Of a DNA stretch of 64,000 nt, positions 1 through 9,208 are shown in pieces. Every line of letters starts with the position of its first letter. The stretch's first letter is position 1. Position numbers and translations under genes: made by a program. Below the pieces are notes generated by a model, which was not told the DNA's origin, searched no databases, and saw only the letters and a program-made list of their open reading frames with translations. Source of the stretch: Anaerolinea thermolimosa (GTDB lineage Bacteria > Chloroflexota > Anaerolineae > Anaerolineales > Anaerolineaceae); the NCBI RefSeq assembly GCF_001050195.2, contig NZ_DF967965.1, forward strand, positions 1,629,150 through 1,693,149. The letters run 5' to 3'.

Positions 1-1158
1 CAAAACTACCAGTAAAGGATTAAATTTGGGCAACCTTCCCAAAAAATCCGGATTAGCCCAGAGCATTTCAAGGCCATAACTGGCCATAACAATCCAGCAA
101 AAATCCGCCACGATCAACCACCTTGAGGGCACTCGTAACAGATTCAGCCCCGGCAGTTGAGTTAACCAGGTATATCCAGGAAGATGCTCCCCGAAGGACA
201 GAAGGGTGAACAGCACCAACCCTGCCCCCCAGAACAGAATACGCTTGCGAAACCCGGATGACCAAAGCCCGATCATTCCCAGGCTTAACACCACTGAACC
301 TACATACACCACCCATTCCGGGGTTCCACCCATTTCAGGAACAACCAGACCTATTAATCGCTCCGGCGGCAGCGACATCACCAGCCTATCTTCAATGGTC
401 ATCTGAGCCCGTGTGGAAAGTGGGAGAAATTCCGCCAGTGGAACGATTAAAACAGCTCCAATTCCTGCAGCAATTGCCAGATTCATGACTCCCCTGAGCC
501 CCTGATGAATCAGACCCATTCCTGTAATCAGCCGGCCCACCCGCATCAATCCATATCCAATCCAAAGTAATCCCGCCACAGGCAACATACGCGGGTCTGC
601 CAGAATAATCATTCCAGAGATTATTCCCGGGAAGACTGGAAACCTGCTTCTAAGATGGAAGGCGCTCCGATGGGCAACTAACAACCATGGAATCCAGCCG
701 GAGGCGTAAAGGAGGGTCAGGTGACCTGCCCCAAAGTGTGCCCATAATCTGGGCATTGCCTCCCACGCCATGGCACCGAAGGTACTGGCTACATGGCTTA
801 CCCCCTCTCCCCGGAGGAATCGATACATTCCAACTCCTCCCAGGATCAAGTGAAGCGCAACCAGTAAATTAAGCCCTGCAGGCAATGGAAAAAGCAAAGC
901 CAACCAACCCGGTGGGTAGTGTAAACCAGAGAGAGGATTGGCTGTTAACGGAAAACCCCCCAGGATCGCGTCTGACCAGAGTGGAATTTCACCTTTCTGG
1001 GTCACCCCTTTTTGAATTGTCAACGCATTAGGATAATGGGTGATAGCCATATCGGAAAAGTGAGATCCAGCCGTGAAAAAGAAACTGTTTAGAAAAGGCA
1101 ACAGTAGAAAGAGTGGTAACCCAAAGACACAAAAAAGGGATAACTTCTGAAATTTCAT
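1..1158 (-). CDS. YfhO-like polytopic membrane protein, partial (C-terminus beyond window)
   Basis: An uninterrupted minus-strand frame runs from ATG at 1158 to the window edge (386 codons, no stop), so the C-terminus is missing. The protein is strongly hydrophobic with many predicted membrane spans. It carries the pattern of large YfhO-type or GT-C-like membrane proteins: an extracytoplasmic first loop with GEIPLWSDAILGGFP and ANPLSGLHYPPGW, and later LNLLRVPSRW before another span. Such proteins are thought to act on lipid-linked sugars or cell-envelope polymers, but the function is not established here. It starts 6 bases after the stop of the upstream membrane protein, so the two are probably cotranscribed. 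Confidence 0.7.
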   Translation of the reverse strand, partial: MKFQKLSLFCVFGLPLFLLLPFLNSFFFTAGSHFSDMAITHYPNALTIQKGVTQKGEIPLWSDAILGGFPLTANPLSGLHYPPGWLALLFPLPAGLNLLVALHLILGGVGMYRFLRGEGVSHVASTFGAMAWEAMPRLWAHFGAGHLTLLYASGWIPWLLVAHRSAFHLRSRFPVFPGIISGMIILADPRMLPVAGLLWIGYGLMRVGRLITGMGLIHQGLRGVMNLAIAAGIGAVLIVPLAEFLPLSTRAQMTIEDRLVMSLPPERLIGLVVPEMGGTPEWVVYVGSVVLSLGMIGLWSSGFRKRILFWGAGLVLFTLLSFGEHLPGYTWLTQLPGLNLLRVPSRWLIVADFCWIVMASYGLEMLWANPDFLGRLPKFNPLLVVL

Positions 1159-1164
1159 GAACAC

Positions 1165-2682
1165 TCAAGGCTGATATATTTGAATTTTTCCAATTGAATC
1201 TACAAGGGTAAACTCATCGGGTAGTTCTATTAACCCATAACTGGTTTCTCGAGGGCCTAGAAGAACAATGGCCACATGGTTTGCTTCTACAAAGGCCTTC
1301 ATTGCTTCTGAGGAAAGCCGGCCCGAATAAAATGCCTCAACTTCTTTACGGGCACGGTCAGCATTCACACTTTCAAAGGGATGGCCGTAAACCACCCTGC
1401 GCCCTGTTCTGGCAGGAATAAAAACCCCCATCTCCGGACTGGCCAGTACCACGGCTTGCTGTTCAGTATGATGAGTGATCCAATTCAACACTGAAACCTC
1501 ATCCCTTGATAAAAACAGTGAAGCATCGTGAGAAGCAATGGGCCTAAAAAGAGATAAAAGAATGAACAGATTGGTCAGGATAGATAGAAACCAGATAACT
1601 GGCCAACCCCAGCGGTTAAACGCCGACATTTTTTTTGCGACCACCGTCATCCCGGCCACCGCAAGGCCGGTGACAGGGAGATAATAGCCGGTCATAAACC
1701 TTCGTTGTAAGGAAAAGGGAAGATAGATCAATACCCAGCCAACCACTGCCCAAATAGTGAGTACCTTCATAGAGGGCTGTGCTTTCCATGTCCAAACCGC
1801 TCCCGCTATGGCCAGAAGAATCGCCGGGGCAAACGAGATGAACCCATCCCACACAGGAGGCGTCAGGGTGATGTTTTGCCGGTTCCATAGATCGAGTAAA
1901 GGGTCGGAGTGTATGGTAATAAATTGATATCCCAGTACAATAGCCCCCGGTAAAAGAATGATTGAATTCCTTAATAAAACATCCCGCTTTACTCTCGGAA
2001 ATCCGATCAAGGCAGCTGCCATCATGGGTAATGCCGCTATCACAACACCGAACGGTTGAACACCCCCAAGCAACGCCACCAATCCGGCAGAAAGCCAGAA
2101 ATTACCCGGCCGATCTCTCAGGCTAAGATAAACAACCCAGAGAATCAAGGCCAGCCCTAAAGGAAAATGGGGATTGACAAACATGGAAAGGAAGGGGTAG
2201 GCCTCCGCGATCCAGAAATCACCCGTTAACCCAAAGCCCGCAATGGCACTCAGCCAGCCCAGCCCTCCTCCAACTAAGGCAAGAGAATAAGCCCGGTAGA
2301 CTTCCCCAGGCCGATCAGGAAAACACCCCTCGAAAAATTTCCATAAAGTAAACATTAAGAAAGCACTGGCAAGGACCCTGGCTGCATGAAAAACAATGAT
2401 CAGCGATAAATGCAACCACCGGGCAAGCTTTCCTAAGAAGATGTAAAACAAAAAAAGATAAGCCCCCTTTCCAGGAAGAGGGGAATAAAGCAAATCAAAT
2501 TTCCATGCTCCCGACCATCCTATCTGCATCTTGGCTAGATAGCTATTGCCATCCAGTGGATTAAGCAAGAAACCAGCAAATTCATATTGCTCCCCCCCGG
2601 CCCGGAAAGCCAGGTAAAAGGGTAAATTCATGATCACCAGTACCAGAAATGCCAGCCCAATTGGCTTGATTTTAGATTTCAT
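1165..2682 (-). CDS. Polytopic membrane protein, GT-C-like, unknown function
   Basis: A 505-residue protein with an N-terminal membrane segment (about residues 9-26) followed by roughly ten more hydrophobic spans and a soluble C-terminal domain of about 110 residues (from about 395). The early loop with an acidic LLNPLDGNSYLAK stretch, and the overall span/loop pattern, resemble GT-C fold glycosyltransferases that use polyprenyl-linked sugars. I cannot name a family. The C-terminal domain has ASPEMGVFIPARTGRRVVYG, a motif often seen at the end of such proteins. It lies immediately upstream of the YfhO-like gene and probably shares its transcript and envelope role. Confidence 0.6.
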   Translation of the reverse strand: MKSKIKPIGLAFLVLVIMNLPFYLAFRAGGEQYEFAGFLLNPLDGNSYLAKMQIGWSGAWKFDLLYSPLPGKGAYLFLFYIFLGKLARWLHLSLIIVFHAARVLASAFLMFTLWKFFEGCFPDRPGEVYRAYSLALVGGGLGWLSAIAGFGLTGDFWIAEAYPFLSMFVNPHFPLGLALILWVVYLSLRDRPGNFWLSAGLVALLGGVQPFGVVIAALPMMAAALIGFPRVKRDVLLRNSIILLPGAIVLGYQFITIHSDPLLDLWNRQNITLTPPVWDGFISFAPAILLAIAGAVWTWKAQPSMKVLTIWAVVGWVLIYLPFSLQRRFMTGYYLPVTGLAVAGMTVVAKKMSAFNRWGWPVIWFLSILTNLFILLSLFRPIASHDASLFLSRDEVSVLNWITHHTEQQAVVLASPEMGVFIPARTGRRVVYGHPFESVNADRARKEVEAFYSGRLSSEAMKAFVEANHVAIVLLGPRETSYGLIELPDEFTLVDSIGKIQIYQP

Positions 2683-2745
2683 AGGCTCATATTCAGTATA
2701 CTTGATATAAAAATAGCGGACAAATATCCAGCCCCGGTGATTTAC

Positions 2746-2774
2746 TTGCTTCTAATCCTGTCTCCATCTATAAT
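2746..2774 (+). promoter_or_regulatory. Sigma-70 type promoter directing a probably leaderless transcript
   Basis: TTGCTT (2746-2751), a 17-base spacer and a perfect TATAAT (2769-2774) end only six bases before the ATG at 2781. Transcription would therefore start at or within a base or two of the start codon. No Shine-Dalgarno sequence precedes the ATG, which fits a leaderless mRNA. Confidence 0.6.
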
Positions 2775-2780
2775 TTTGGT

Positions 2781-3482
2781 ATGAACCAGGCAGGATACCT
2801 GTATCGACTCCAAATCGTTGATTCTCAACTAGATCAAATCCATACTCGTCTGAACCAAATTGAGCGGATAATCCAGGAAGACCAGCGCCTCTCCCAGGCG
2901 AAACAATCTCTTGAAGAAGCTGCCCATGCCAAAGAAATTTCCCGTCAGGCGCTTCGCAGCATCGAATACACGGTTGCAGAACAACAAATTAAAATCGAAC
3001 AAACCGAATCAACGCTTTACTCAGGCCGGGTGAAAAATCCAAAGGAATTACAGGACCTTCAGCTTGAATTAAATACTCTGAAGAAACTTCTAAAAACCCT
3101 GGAAGACCGGCAATTAGATGCCATGATTCAATTCGAGGAAGCTGAAAGCATCCTCACCACTGCCAAGGCCGCCTTCGAACGTACTCAGGCTCAAGTGATT
3201 GAAGAAAAAGCCGGGCTGATGGGAGAAAAAGACCAGTTATTGGCACGAGAAAAGAACCTGGAAGCTGAGCGACAGGCTATCTTACCTTCAATAGCCCCCG
3301 AAAATTACCAGATGTATCTTCAACTCCGTCAGCAGAAAAACGGAATTGCTGTGAGTAAAGTAGAAGAAGAGGCCTGTTCTGCTTGTGGCGCACCTATCCG
3401 GCCATCTGAAGCTCAGAGCGCGCGTCTCCAGTCGCGGCTTTTCTATTGCGCCTCCTGCGGGCGTATTCTTTATGCAGGATAA
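2781..3482 (+). CDS. Zinc-ribbon coiled-coil protein (C4-type, DUF164-like)
   Basis: A 233-residue protein. Residues 1-175 are a long charged helix with heptad-like pattern, interrupted by an RVKNPKELQDLQ segment. The C-terminus holds a four-cysteine zinc ribbon (CSACGAPIRP then FYCASCGRILY). This is the architecture of the bacterial C4-type zinc-ribbon family, of unknown biochemical function and often proposed to bind nucleic acid. The gene probably lacks a 5' leader. It ends 9 bases before the NACHT ATPase gene, so the two are likely translated from one mRNA. Confidence 0.85.
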   Translation: MNQAGYLYRLQIVDSQLDQIHTRLNQIERIIQEDQRLSQAKQSLEEAAHAKEISRQALRSIEYTVAEQQIKIEQTESTLYSGRVKNPKELQDLQLELNTLKKLLKTLEDRQLDAMIQFEEAESILTTAKAAFERTQAQVIEEKAGLMGEKDQLLAREKNLEAERQAILPSIAPENYQMYLQLRQQKNGIAVSKVEEEACSACGAPIRPSEAQSARLQSRLFYCASCGRILYAG

Positions 3483-3491
3483 ACTACAGTT

Positions 3492-6014
3492 ATGCCCAGG
3501 CTTCCAACCTCCCTCGATCAGGTATCATTCTGGTTAGGTTTTATCGCAGCAACGCTCTTCTGGTGGTTGCTTGGAAGAATAAGGCCTCTCTATCCCGCTC
3601 TACGCGACCGGGTTGTACATCTGATTCGGTATATCCGTGAGCGAAACCTGAGCGGAGCCAATCTATACCTTCGTAAACAGGCGATTCAAAAGGCTCAACA
3701 CTGGCATGTAGCATCAAGCCTCTTCTCCCTGGACGAACTTTTAATTCAACCCTGGCTGCTGGCACCTCCTGTCCATTCCGGCCCCGGCAATCCGCCACAA
3801 CCCGAGACGATCTCTGAACAGGTGATTCCCTATCTTCCGGATTGGCCTGAAATTCCATCCCGTTTGGGATATCCCCGGCTGACCCTCGCCGAAGCCCTGA
3901 GCGCCGGGAGTGTAATTGCAGTCATTGGTCAACCAGGAAGCGGAAAGACCGTCTGCCTGGCTCATCTGGCCTGTCAGGTGGCCCGACGCGAGACTGCGTC
4001 AGGGATTTTAATGGATTATGCTCCCTTTCTTCTTCACGGGCTGGATTTAACCATAGAAGAAAGCGAAAAGGATCTCCTTGCTCCTTTTTACCGCGCATTC
4101 TCAAGCCACGCACCGCTTTACCTCCAGGGGCAGATTAAACGGCTGATCATCGAGCGCTTTCGCGAAGGCCATGCACTGATTTTGCTTGATGGCCTGGATG
4201 AACTTAATCAGGATCAGAAACGATCGGTAGTTCAGTACCTCAAATTAATCCTCGATCGTTATCCTGGAAATCGGATGGCCGTGTCATCCGCTCCTGAATG
4301 GATCGATGGGTTATCCGATCTCAATGCCATTCCATTAGCTATTGTCCCCTGGTCGAAACAAGAATACCGTGAGTTTCTCCAAAAATGGAGTTTGGCCTGG
4401 GAAAAATATATTGCCCCACAGGTGGCCCGACAAACCTCAGTCCACACGATACCTAATAATCTACTGGACAACTGGTTGGTCTCTGAAACCGGCTTTTTTA
4501 CCCCTCTGGAATGGACGTTAAAAATATGGGGGGCTTATTCCGGTGACATCCAGGGTCCAACACGAATCGGTGCTATTGAGTCATACCTTAATCGCTTCGT
4601 GGGGGGACTGGTGACGCGTCCCATCCTTGAAAAGCTTGCCCATGAATTTGTTTCCCACGGAGTCTCCGCGCTGAAGTTCAACGATCTTGACCGACTTCTC
4701 ACCGAACAAACTGGTCCCAGACAACCCACAGTTTTATCTCAGGAACAGGAAACATCTGAGGATAGATTGAGACATTCTTCGCGACGAGGCAAAAAAAGAG
4801 ACCTCATACTATCCACAGGGGAACAGATCCTGGAGACACTGATCAACGCAGGCCTTCTTGCAGAACATGCTGGCGAATGGGTACGCTTTACATCTCTTGC
4901 TTTTGCGGGAATTTTATCCGCCACTCAGGTCACAGTTGAAGAACTCGGAAAGTTGCTTGAGGAAGCTCACTGGCCTTTGTACCAGAGCACACTTCATTAC
5001 CTTGCCGCCCGAAGCAATGAAGCAGCCTGGATGAGCGACTTTATCGAGCGTGATTCGTCACCCATAGTAAGCCGAATCACTCTGGCAAGCCGCTGGCTGG
5101 CCGATGCAGCTCCCGGAGCCTCATGGCGGCCACAACTTTTCCGCACCATGGTTAACTTGATCCAGGATGCATCTTTGCCCCTGGGGTTACGGGCACGGCT
5201 AATCGCAGGCTTTACCTGTTCAGGTGACCCTTCACTTCAACGTTTCTTCCGACAACTCTTTTCCTCCCCGTCTCCAGAGACTCGCCGTCTCAGTCTGCTT
5301 GGTGCAGGAGCTTTGGGAGATCCTTCTCTGGTAGATGCTTTGATACCTCTTCTTGGTGATCCCGAGGAACCCGTCAGGCTAGCAGCCTGCCTCGCACTGG
5401 GGGGCATCAATAACGATAAAGCCATTCACACGCTTGCAGAGGTTTTAATAAAAGGGGATGAAAACATGCGCCAGGCAGCTGCAGAAACCCTGGCCATACT
5501 ACCCGAAAGCGGTTACGAAATCATTAAAGAAGCCGCAACCCTCGATGATATCCTCACCCGCCGGGCGGCGGTCTTTGGATTGATGCGGATCCGAACTACC
5601 TGGGCCAAACAAACCCTGGAAACCATGGCCATCGAAGACAGCCAGTGGGTGGTGCGAAATGCGGCCACCCAGGCCCTCGAAACCCTTCAAACCAGTGACC
5701 CTCACATACCCCAACCTTTACCCAGGCCATGGGAATGTGGATGGTTAATTGCTTTTGCTGCCAGGCATGGATCAGGCGTCCTCCCCAATGCCCCGGCACA
5801 CAATTTAATTCACCAGGTTTTGACCACAGGATCGCCGGAAGAACAACAAGCAGCTCTGGAATATGCCAGAACGATTGTAGACGATCAGATCATTCTGGAT
5901 GTCTACACCATGTTCTTCAGCGGAGATCAAATCATCGCAGAGGCTGCTTTACAAACCATCTGGTACTGGGCGATCAGTGGGATTCCACTCCCTCAACCCC
6001 ATAAAGTATTGTGA
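3492..6014 (+). CDS. Membrane-anchored NACHT-type NTPase with C-terminal HEAT repeats
   Basis: An 840-residue STAND-class ATPase. A hydrophobic segment at residues about 11-28 could anchor it to the membrane. The Walker A motif GQPGSGKT is at residues 146-153 and the extended Walker B LILLDGLDEL at 229-238 (Asp233, Asp236, Glu237), the latter being typical of NACHT domains. After a helical middle region, residues about 575-735 form HEAT-like repeats with regularly spaced LGD and RLAA/RQAA motifs, and another helical block follows. NACHT-HEAT proteins act as signal-responsive switches, some in antiviral defence. There is no effector domain or defence neighbour here, so the role is open. It is coupled to the zinc-ribbon gene upstream. 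Confidence 0.8.
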   Translation: MPRLPTSLDQVSFWLGFIAATLFWWLLGRIRPLYPALRDRVVHLIRYIRERNLSGANLYLRKQAIQKAQHWHVASSLFSLDELLIQPWLLAPPVHSGPGNPPQPETISEQVIPYLPDWPEIPSRLGYPRLTLAEALSAGSVIAVIGQPGSGKTVCLAHLACQVARRETASGILMDYAPFLLHGLDLTIEESEKDLLAPFYRAFSSHAPLYLQGQIKRLIIERFREGHALILLDGLDELNQDQKRSVVQYLKLILDRYPGNRMAVSSAPEWIDGLSDLNAIPLAIVPWSKQEYREFLQKWSLAWEKYIAPQVARQTSVHTIPNNLLDNWLVSETGFFTPLEWTLKIWGAYSGDIQGPTRIGAIESYLNRFVGGLVTRPILEKLAHEFVSHGVSALKFNDLDRLLTEQTGPRQPTVLSQEQETSEDRLRHSSRRGKKRDLILSTGEQILETLINAGLLAEHAGEWVRFTSLAFAGILSATQVTVEELGKLLEEAHWPLYQSTLHYLAARSNEAAWMSDFIERDSSPIVSRITLASRWLADAAPGASWRPQLFRTMVNLIQDASLPLGLRARLIAGFTCSGDPSLQRFFRQLFSSPSPETRRLSLLGAGALGDPSLVDALIPLLGDPEEPVRLAACLALGGINNDKAIHTLAEVLIKGDENMRQAAAETLAILPESGYEIIKEAATLDDILTRRAAVFGLMRIRTTWAKQTLETMAIEDSQWVVRNAATQALETLQTSDPHIPQPLPRPWECGWLIAFAARHGSGVLPNAPAHNLIHQVLTTGSPEEQQAALEYARTIVDDQIILDVYTMFFSGDQIIAEAALQTIWYWAISGIPLPQPHKVL

Positions 6015-6063
6015 TTTAACCTTACACCAGCGCTGATAGATCTTACTCTGAGGTAATACATCC

Positions 6064-6381
6064 TTACTTGTGAGACATCTGTGCCAGAACCTGTTCCTGC
6101 ACTTGCTCAGCGGTTAACCCTAATACAGTGATCAGTTTTTCAGAGCTTTGAATACCTGCAACAATTTCCAAAGGGTGCGTTGCTCCCCCAAAAATTCCGT
6201 CAAGAAAAGCAAGAAGGGCTTGATTGACTCGCTCCGGATTCTTTTCGGTAAGCCTTATTTCGATTAAACCATTTTCCCGAATGGCATGAATCTCGTTCCT
6301 GTTGGCATTCTGGATCACTCGTACCGTAATAGCCGCACCGGCCTGACCATCATGAAAACGGAGGGTTTTATTTTTCCTCAT
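6064..6381 (-). CDS. yggU: DUF167 / YggU family protein
   Basis: A 105-residue protein. I start it at the ATG at 6381 (MRKNKTLRFHDG), which follows an AGGTGA ribosome-binding site, rather than at upstream in-frame codons that overlap yggT. It has the family features: a basic N-terminal strand, an ITVRVIQNANRNEI core and the Asn/Leu-rich VNQALLAFLDGIFG helix. YggU proteins are small alpha/beta proteins of unknown function commonly encoded next to yggT and yggS, exactly as here. Confidence 0.85.
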   Translation of the reverse strand: MRKNKTLRFHDGQAGAAITVRVIQNANRNEIHAIRENGLIEIRLTEKNPERVNQALLAFLDGIFGGATHPLEIVAGIQSSEKLITVLGLTAEQVQEQVLAQMSHK

Positions 6382-6386
6382 CTTTA

Positions 6387-6650
6387 TCACCTGATCAATG
6401 AAACCAGCGAAACCAGAAGAGAGACCACAACCTGGATCAATAGAATCAATACTAGAGGAGAAAAATCGAATCCACACATCGCTGGCAGGACACGCCGAAT
6501 AGGCGCATATAAAGGATTAAGAATCCGGCCAAAAGCCTCTCGAACAGGATGATATGGCGAGAGAATAAACGAAAGTACCGCATCAATAATTATTGCCAAA
6601 GTGAGAACTCGCCCGATCGTTTCAATGATAATGACCAGGAATGTGCCCAT
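6387..6650 (-). CDS. yggT: YggT family integral membrane protein
   Basis: An 87-residue protein with two hydrophobic spans. Between them lies the characteristic cytoplasmic motif SPYHPVREAFGRILNPLYAP and an IRRVLP segment, which define the YggT family. The start at 6650 follows AAGGAGTG. A longer upstream in-frame extension overlaps yggS and was rejected. YggT has been linked to osmotic/ion homeostasis and envelope integrity and lies in the widespread yggS-yggT-yggU/division cluster. Confidence 0.88.
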   Translation of the reverse strand: MGTFLVIIIETIGRVLTLAIIIDAVLSFILSPYHPVREAFGRILNPLYAPIRRVLPAMCGFDFSPLVLILLIQVVVSLLVSLVSLIR

Positions 6651-6658
6651 ATCACTCC

Positions 6659-7399
6659 TTAAGATGAAAGATTCTTGGCTGGTCGTGGCCCCAGAACGGC
6701 GGTCCCGACACGTATTAAGGTGGCGCCTTCTTCGACGGCAACCGGATAATCCATACTCGTTCCCATGGATACAACTGAAAAATCTACTCCATGAAACCGT
6801 TTGGCCAGGAAGTCTCGCAATTTGATAAGACGGGTAAAATAAGGGCGAGATTGTTCTGGGTGCTCCATGAGCGGGGGCATGGTCATCAGCCCCTTTACTC
6901 TGAGATGAGGAAGGGTCAGAATTTTTTCCACATCTGGAAGCACCCCCTCCCACAACTCCTCTCGGGAAACATCCCAACCCGATTTACTCGCCTCACCCCC
7001 AACATTAAATTCCAGAAGAACCGGTAGAACCTTACCAGCGTCTGCAAGCCGTTTTTCAAGTTTAAGCGCCAGATCGACCCCATCCAGAGATTCAAGCATC
7101 TGAAACCATTCTACAACGATAGGAATCTTCCGACTCTGCAAGTGTCCAATCATGTGCCATTCTACAGCAAATTCATCCTTTAACCCCAGAATTTTCGGTA
7201 ACGTCTCTTCTGGGTAATTCTCCCCAAGGATCTTTGCGCCAGCAAGTAAGGTGTCCCGAACCACATCGATTGGTTGGGCTTTTGTCACCACTACAATTTG
7301 CACCTCATCTGGATTGCGTCCGGCCCGCTTTGCAGCAGCTTCAATCTCATTTCGAACCCGGTTGAGATTATTCCTTATCTGTTCAACGCGTTGTTCCAT
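6659..7399 (-). CDS. yggS: YggS/PROSC family PLP homeostasis protein
   Basis: A 246-residue alanine-racemase-fold protein that binds pyridoxal 5'-phosphate and keeps vitamin B6 pools balanced. The PLP lysine lies in the IVVVTKAQPIDVV strand (about residues 35-47). The C-terminal LIRVGTAVLGPR motif contributes to phosphate binding. Family hallmarks GENYPEE (usually GENYVQE), EWHMIGHLQ and SMGTSMDYPVAV are present. It is followed after 8 bases by yggT and lies 9 bases downstream of pgeF. Confidence 0.93.
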   Translation of the reverse strand: MEQRVEQIRNNLNRVRNEIEAAAKRAGRNPDEVQIVVVTKAQPIDVVRDTLLAGAKILGENYPEETLPKILGLKDEFAVEWHMIGHLQSRKIPIVVEWFQMLESLDGVDLALKLEKRLADAGKVLPVLLEFNVGGEASKSGWDVSREELWEGVLPDVEKILTLPHLRVKGLMTMPPLMEHPEQSRPYFTRLIKLRDFLAKRFHGVDFSVVSMGTSMDYPVAVEEGATLIRVGTAVLGPRPAKNLSS

Positions 7400-7408
7400 G
7401 CATGCCCC

Positions 7409-8203
7409 TCACTGTCTGAGCGCCAGTACGGCACCAAACCTGCCGGTCTTCCCCTGTTCTCCCCGGTGAGAATACCATCGTTCTGGATCTTCAACAGTGC
7501 AAATTCCAGACACTTGAATATGGTCGTTTTGTAAACCACACTCAAGTAAAATTTGTAGATTGGCTTGCCATAAATCAAAATGAGCCTTGCCATTATCCGT
7601 GTGAGACAGCAAACCGTCACTCTCCTGAAACTTTGTTCTCACCCGTTCAATCACCTCTTCACCCACTTCATAATGCTTTTGACAGATGGATGGCCCAATC
7701 CCCGCCAGAAGATCCTGCGTTTTTGTCCCATAATACTCTTTCATGCGCGACACAGCATGTTGCACCACATGGGAAACAGTGCCCTGCCATCCTGCATGAA
7801 CAAGGGCAATTGCCCGGTGAATGGGATCATAAAGAAAAATAGGGACACAATCGGCGAATAACATCAGTAAAGCGACCTCTGGATGATCGGTCATCATGGC
7901 ATCCGCCTTCTGGTGAGGTTCACCAGGAAGGCGCGGCGACCGGGTAGCGATCACATTCGTGCCATGTACCTGCCAGACATCAAAAAACCATGCCTTTTGC
8001 AAACCTAGCGCTTGCTGAATCCGGCGCCGGTTTTCTAGTACATTCTCCCGTGAATCCCCCACTGAAGTAGCCATATTCAACGAAGCCCACGGATGCGGAC
8101 TAATCCCTCCTTTTCGCGTCACCACAGCCTGAATCAGGCTCTTTTCCTCAGCAAAGAGATCAAAAAAATACCATTCTATCGCATCCTTCTGGTTGAACGG
8201 CAT
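7409..8203 (-). CDS. pgeF: YfiH/PgeF family laccase-domain protein (purine nucleoside phosphorylase)
   Basis: A 264-residue protein of the family once called polyphenol oxidase. Members phosphorolyse adenosine and inosine, and PgeF of E. coli edits peptidoglycan precursors. The metal/catalytic signature is visible: WQVHGTNV, ADCVPIFLYD and LVHAGWQGTVSHV, together with SICQKHYEVGEEV. Length is normal for the family. It lies between the Grx-DUF2085 gene (7 bases upstream) and yggS, so this minus-strand block is probably one operon. Confidence 0.88.
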   Translation of the reverse strand: MPFNQKDAIEWYFFDLFAEEKSLIQAVVTRKGGISPHPWASLNMATSVGDSRENVLENRRRIQQALGLQKAWFFDVWQVHGTNVIATRSPRLPGEPHQKADAMMTDHPEVALLMLFADCVPIFLYDPIHRAIALVHAGWQGTVSHVVQHAVSRMKEYYGTKTQDLLAGIGPSICQKHYEVGEEVIERVRTKFQESDGLLSHTDNGKAHFDLWQANLQILLECGLQNDHIQVSGICTVEDPERWYSHRGEQGKTGRFGAVLALRQ

Positions 8204-8209
8204 AATCGT

Positions 8210-9208
8210 TTAATTTTCCTTTGTCGCCAGTTGTTCTACCGTGGCCATTTTACGGGTAATAATCCGGCGAGTTTCCAGCATCGTTTCTTCAATCATGGGG
8301 TACAAATACCAGGCAGTCATCACTCCAAACAGCGATCCTGTCAGTGTTCTTAAAAGAGGAGTGCTCTCTCGGACAGGCAACCAGGCCGGTACATTTCCAA
8401 TAATTCCTGGAAGCTGCGAGAATCCATCCAGAGCAATTGGCCCCAGACCAATCACAACCCAGAGATACCAGGGCAGGGGCTTAATTCTCCTTCCCGATAA
8501 TGCAAACCCGATCCCAAAGATGAGCATCGCCCCATAAATGGCCACATCTCGCTGGCAGAGAGCCACTTTATAGCCTAATTGGGCGTTCCCGATAAACCAT
8601 CGATCGTTGAAAATGTCAATCTGTTCTTCATGAGTGGCCTGCTCGTAAGATATGACCCCTTCCATCCCGGCAAGTTGGCGTGGATAAAATGCCTGCTCCC
8701 CATATAAGAACCAGGATCGAAATGGCAGTTGATGGCACACCACCGAGTAAATGCGATAAATAAGGTTCGCGGTAGAAACAGCTCCATTCCGTACAAGTAC
8801 TGGTGCCAGAAAGGGCAACCCTACGTAAATGAAAATGAGAATATTAAAAACATGAATGTAATTTTTACTGATCCAGAGTGATAATCGATCTCCACCGGTT
8901 AAAGTCTGCCCGCGCGCCACCCGATCCCGGTAGCCTTTATCTCCGATTTTCTCCAGCTGTGTGACCCTGTCGGTAGCGGCCCCCAGTGCAACGCGCAACC
9001 GTTGAGCGGTGAGTTCCCCTTCCAATTGGTAAGGGCCAATTTGAAGCAAAGGTACCCGCGCCTCAAAAGCTTTCTTTAAGGCGCGATCGCGATTGATATC
9101 GATCTCAATAACTCGATGTGGGAACTCTCTTTCCAGTTCGTTCAGGAGTGCCTTAACTGCCTGGCAGGCAGAGTCTTGCCCATTACAATACAGAGTGACA
9201 GTGATCAT
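8210..9208 (-). CDS. Glutaredoxin-like domain fused to DUF2085 membrane domain
   Basis: A 332-residue fusion. Residues 1-85 form a thioredoxin/glutaredoxin-like domain with a single active-site region, CNGQDSACQAV, in which the two Cys are six residues apart rather than in a CxxC. The rest has about five membrane spans with the DUF2085 hallmarks VVCHQLPFRSWF and LCQRDVAIYG. The next gene, for a TlpA-like protein, overlaps its start by 4 bases, and CcdA lies just beyond. The context suggests thiol redox chemistry or metal handling at the membrane. The function of DUF2085 is unknown. Confidence 0.75.
   Translation of the reverse strand: MITVTLYCNGQDSACQAVKALLNELEREFPHRVIEIDINRDRALKKAFEARVPLLQIGPYQLEGELTAQRLRVALGAATDRVTQLEKIGDKGYRDRVARGQTLTGGDRLSLWISKNYIHVFNILIFIYVGLPFLAPVLVRNGAVSTANLIYRIYSVVCHQLPFRSWFLYGEQAFYPRQLAGMEGVISYEQATHEEQIDIFNDRWFIGNAQLGYKVALCQRDVAIYGAMLIFGIGFALSGRRIKPLPWYLWVVIGLGPIALDGFSQLPGIIGNVPAWLPVRESTPLLRTLTGSLFGVMTAWYLYPMIEETMLETRRIITRKMATVEQLATKEN

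Noticed and set aside
6387-6977. A 196-codon version of YggT
   Set aside because: The extra N-terminal part overlaps yggS and looks like a shifted frame; the ATG at 6650 has an AAGGAGTG site and gives the usual length.
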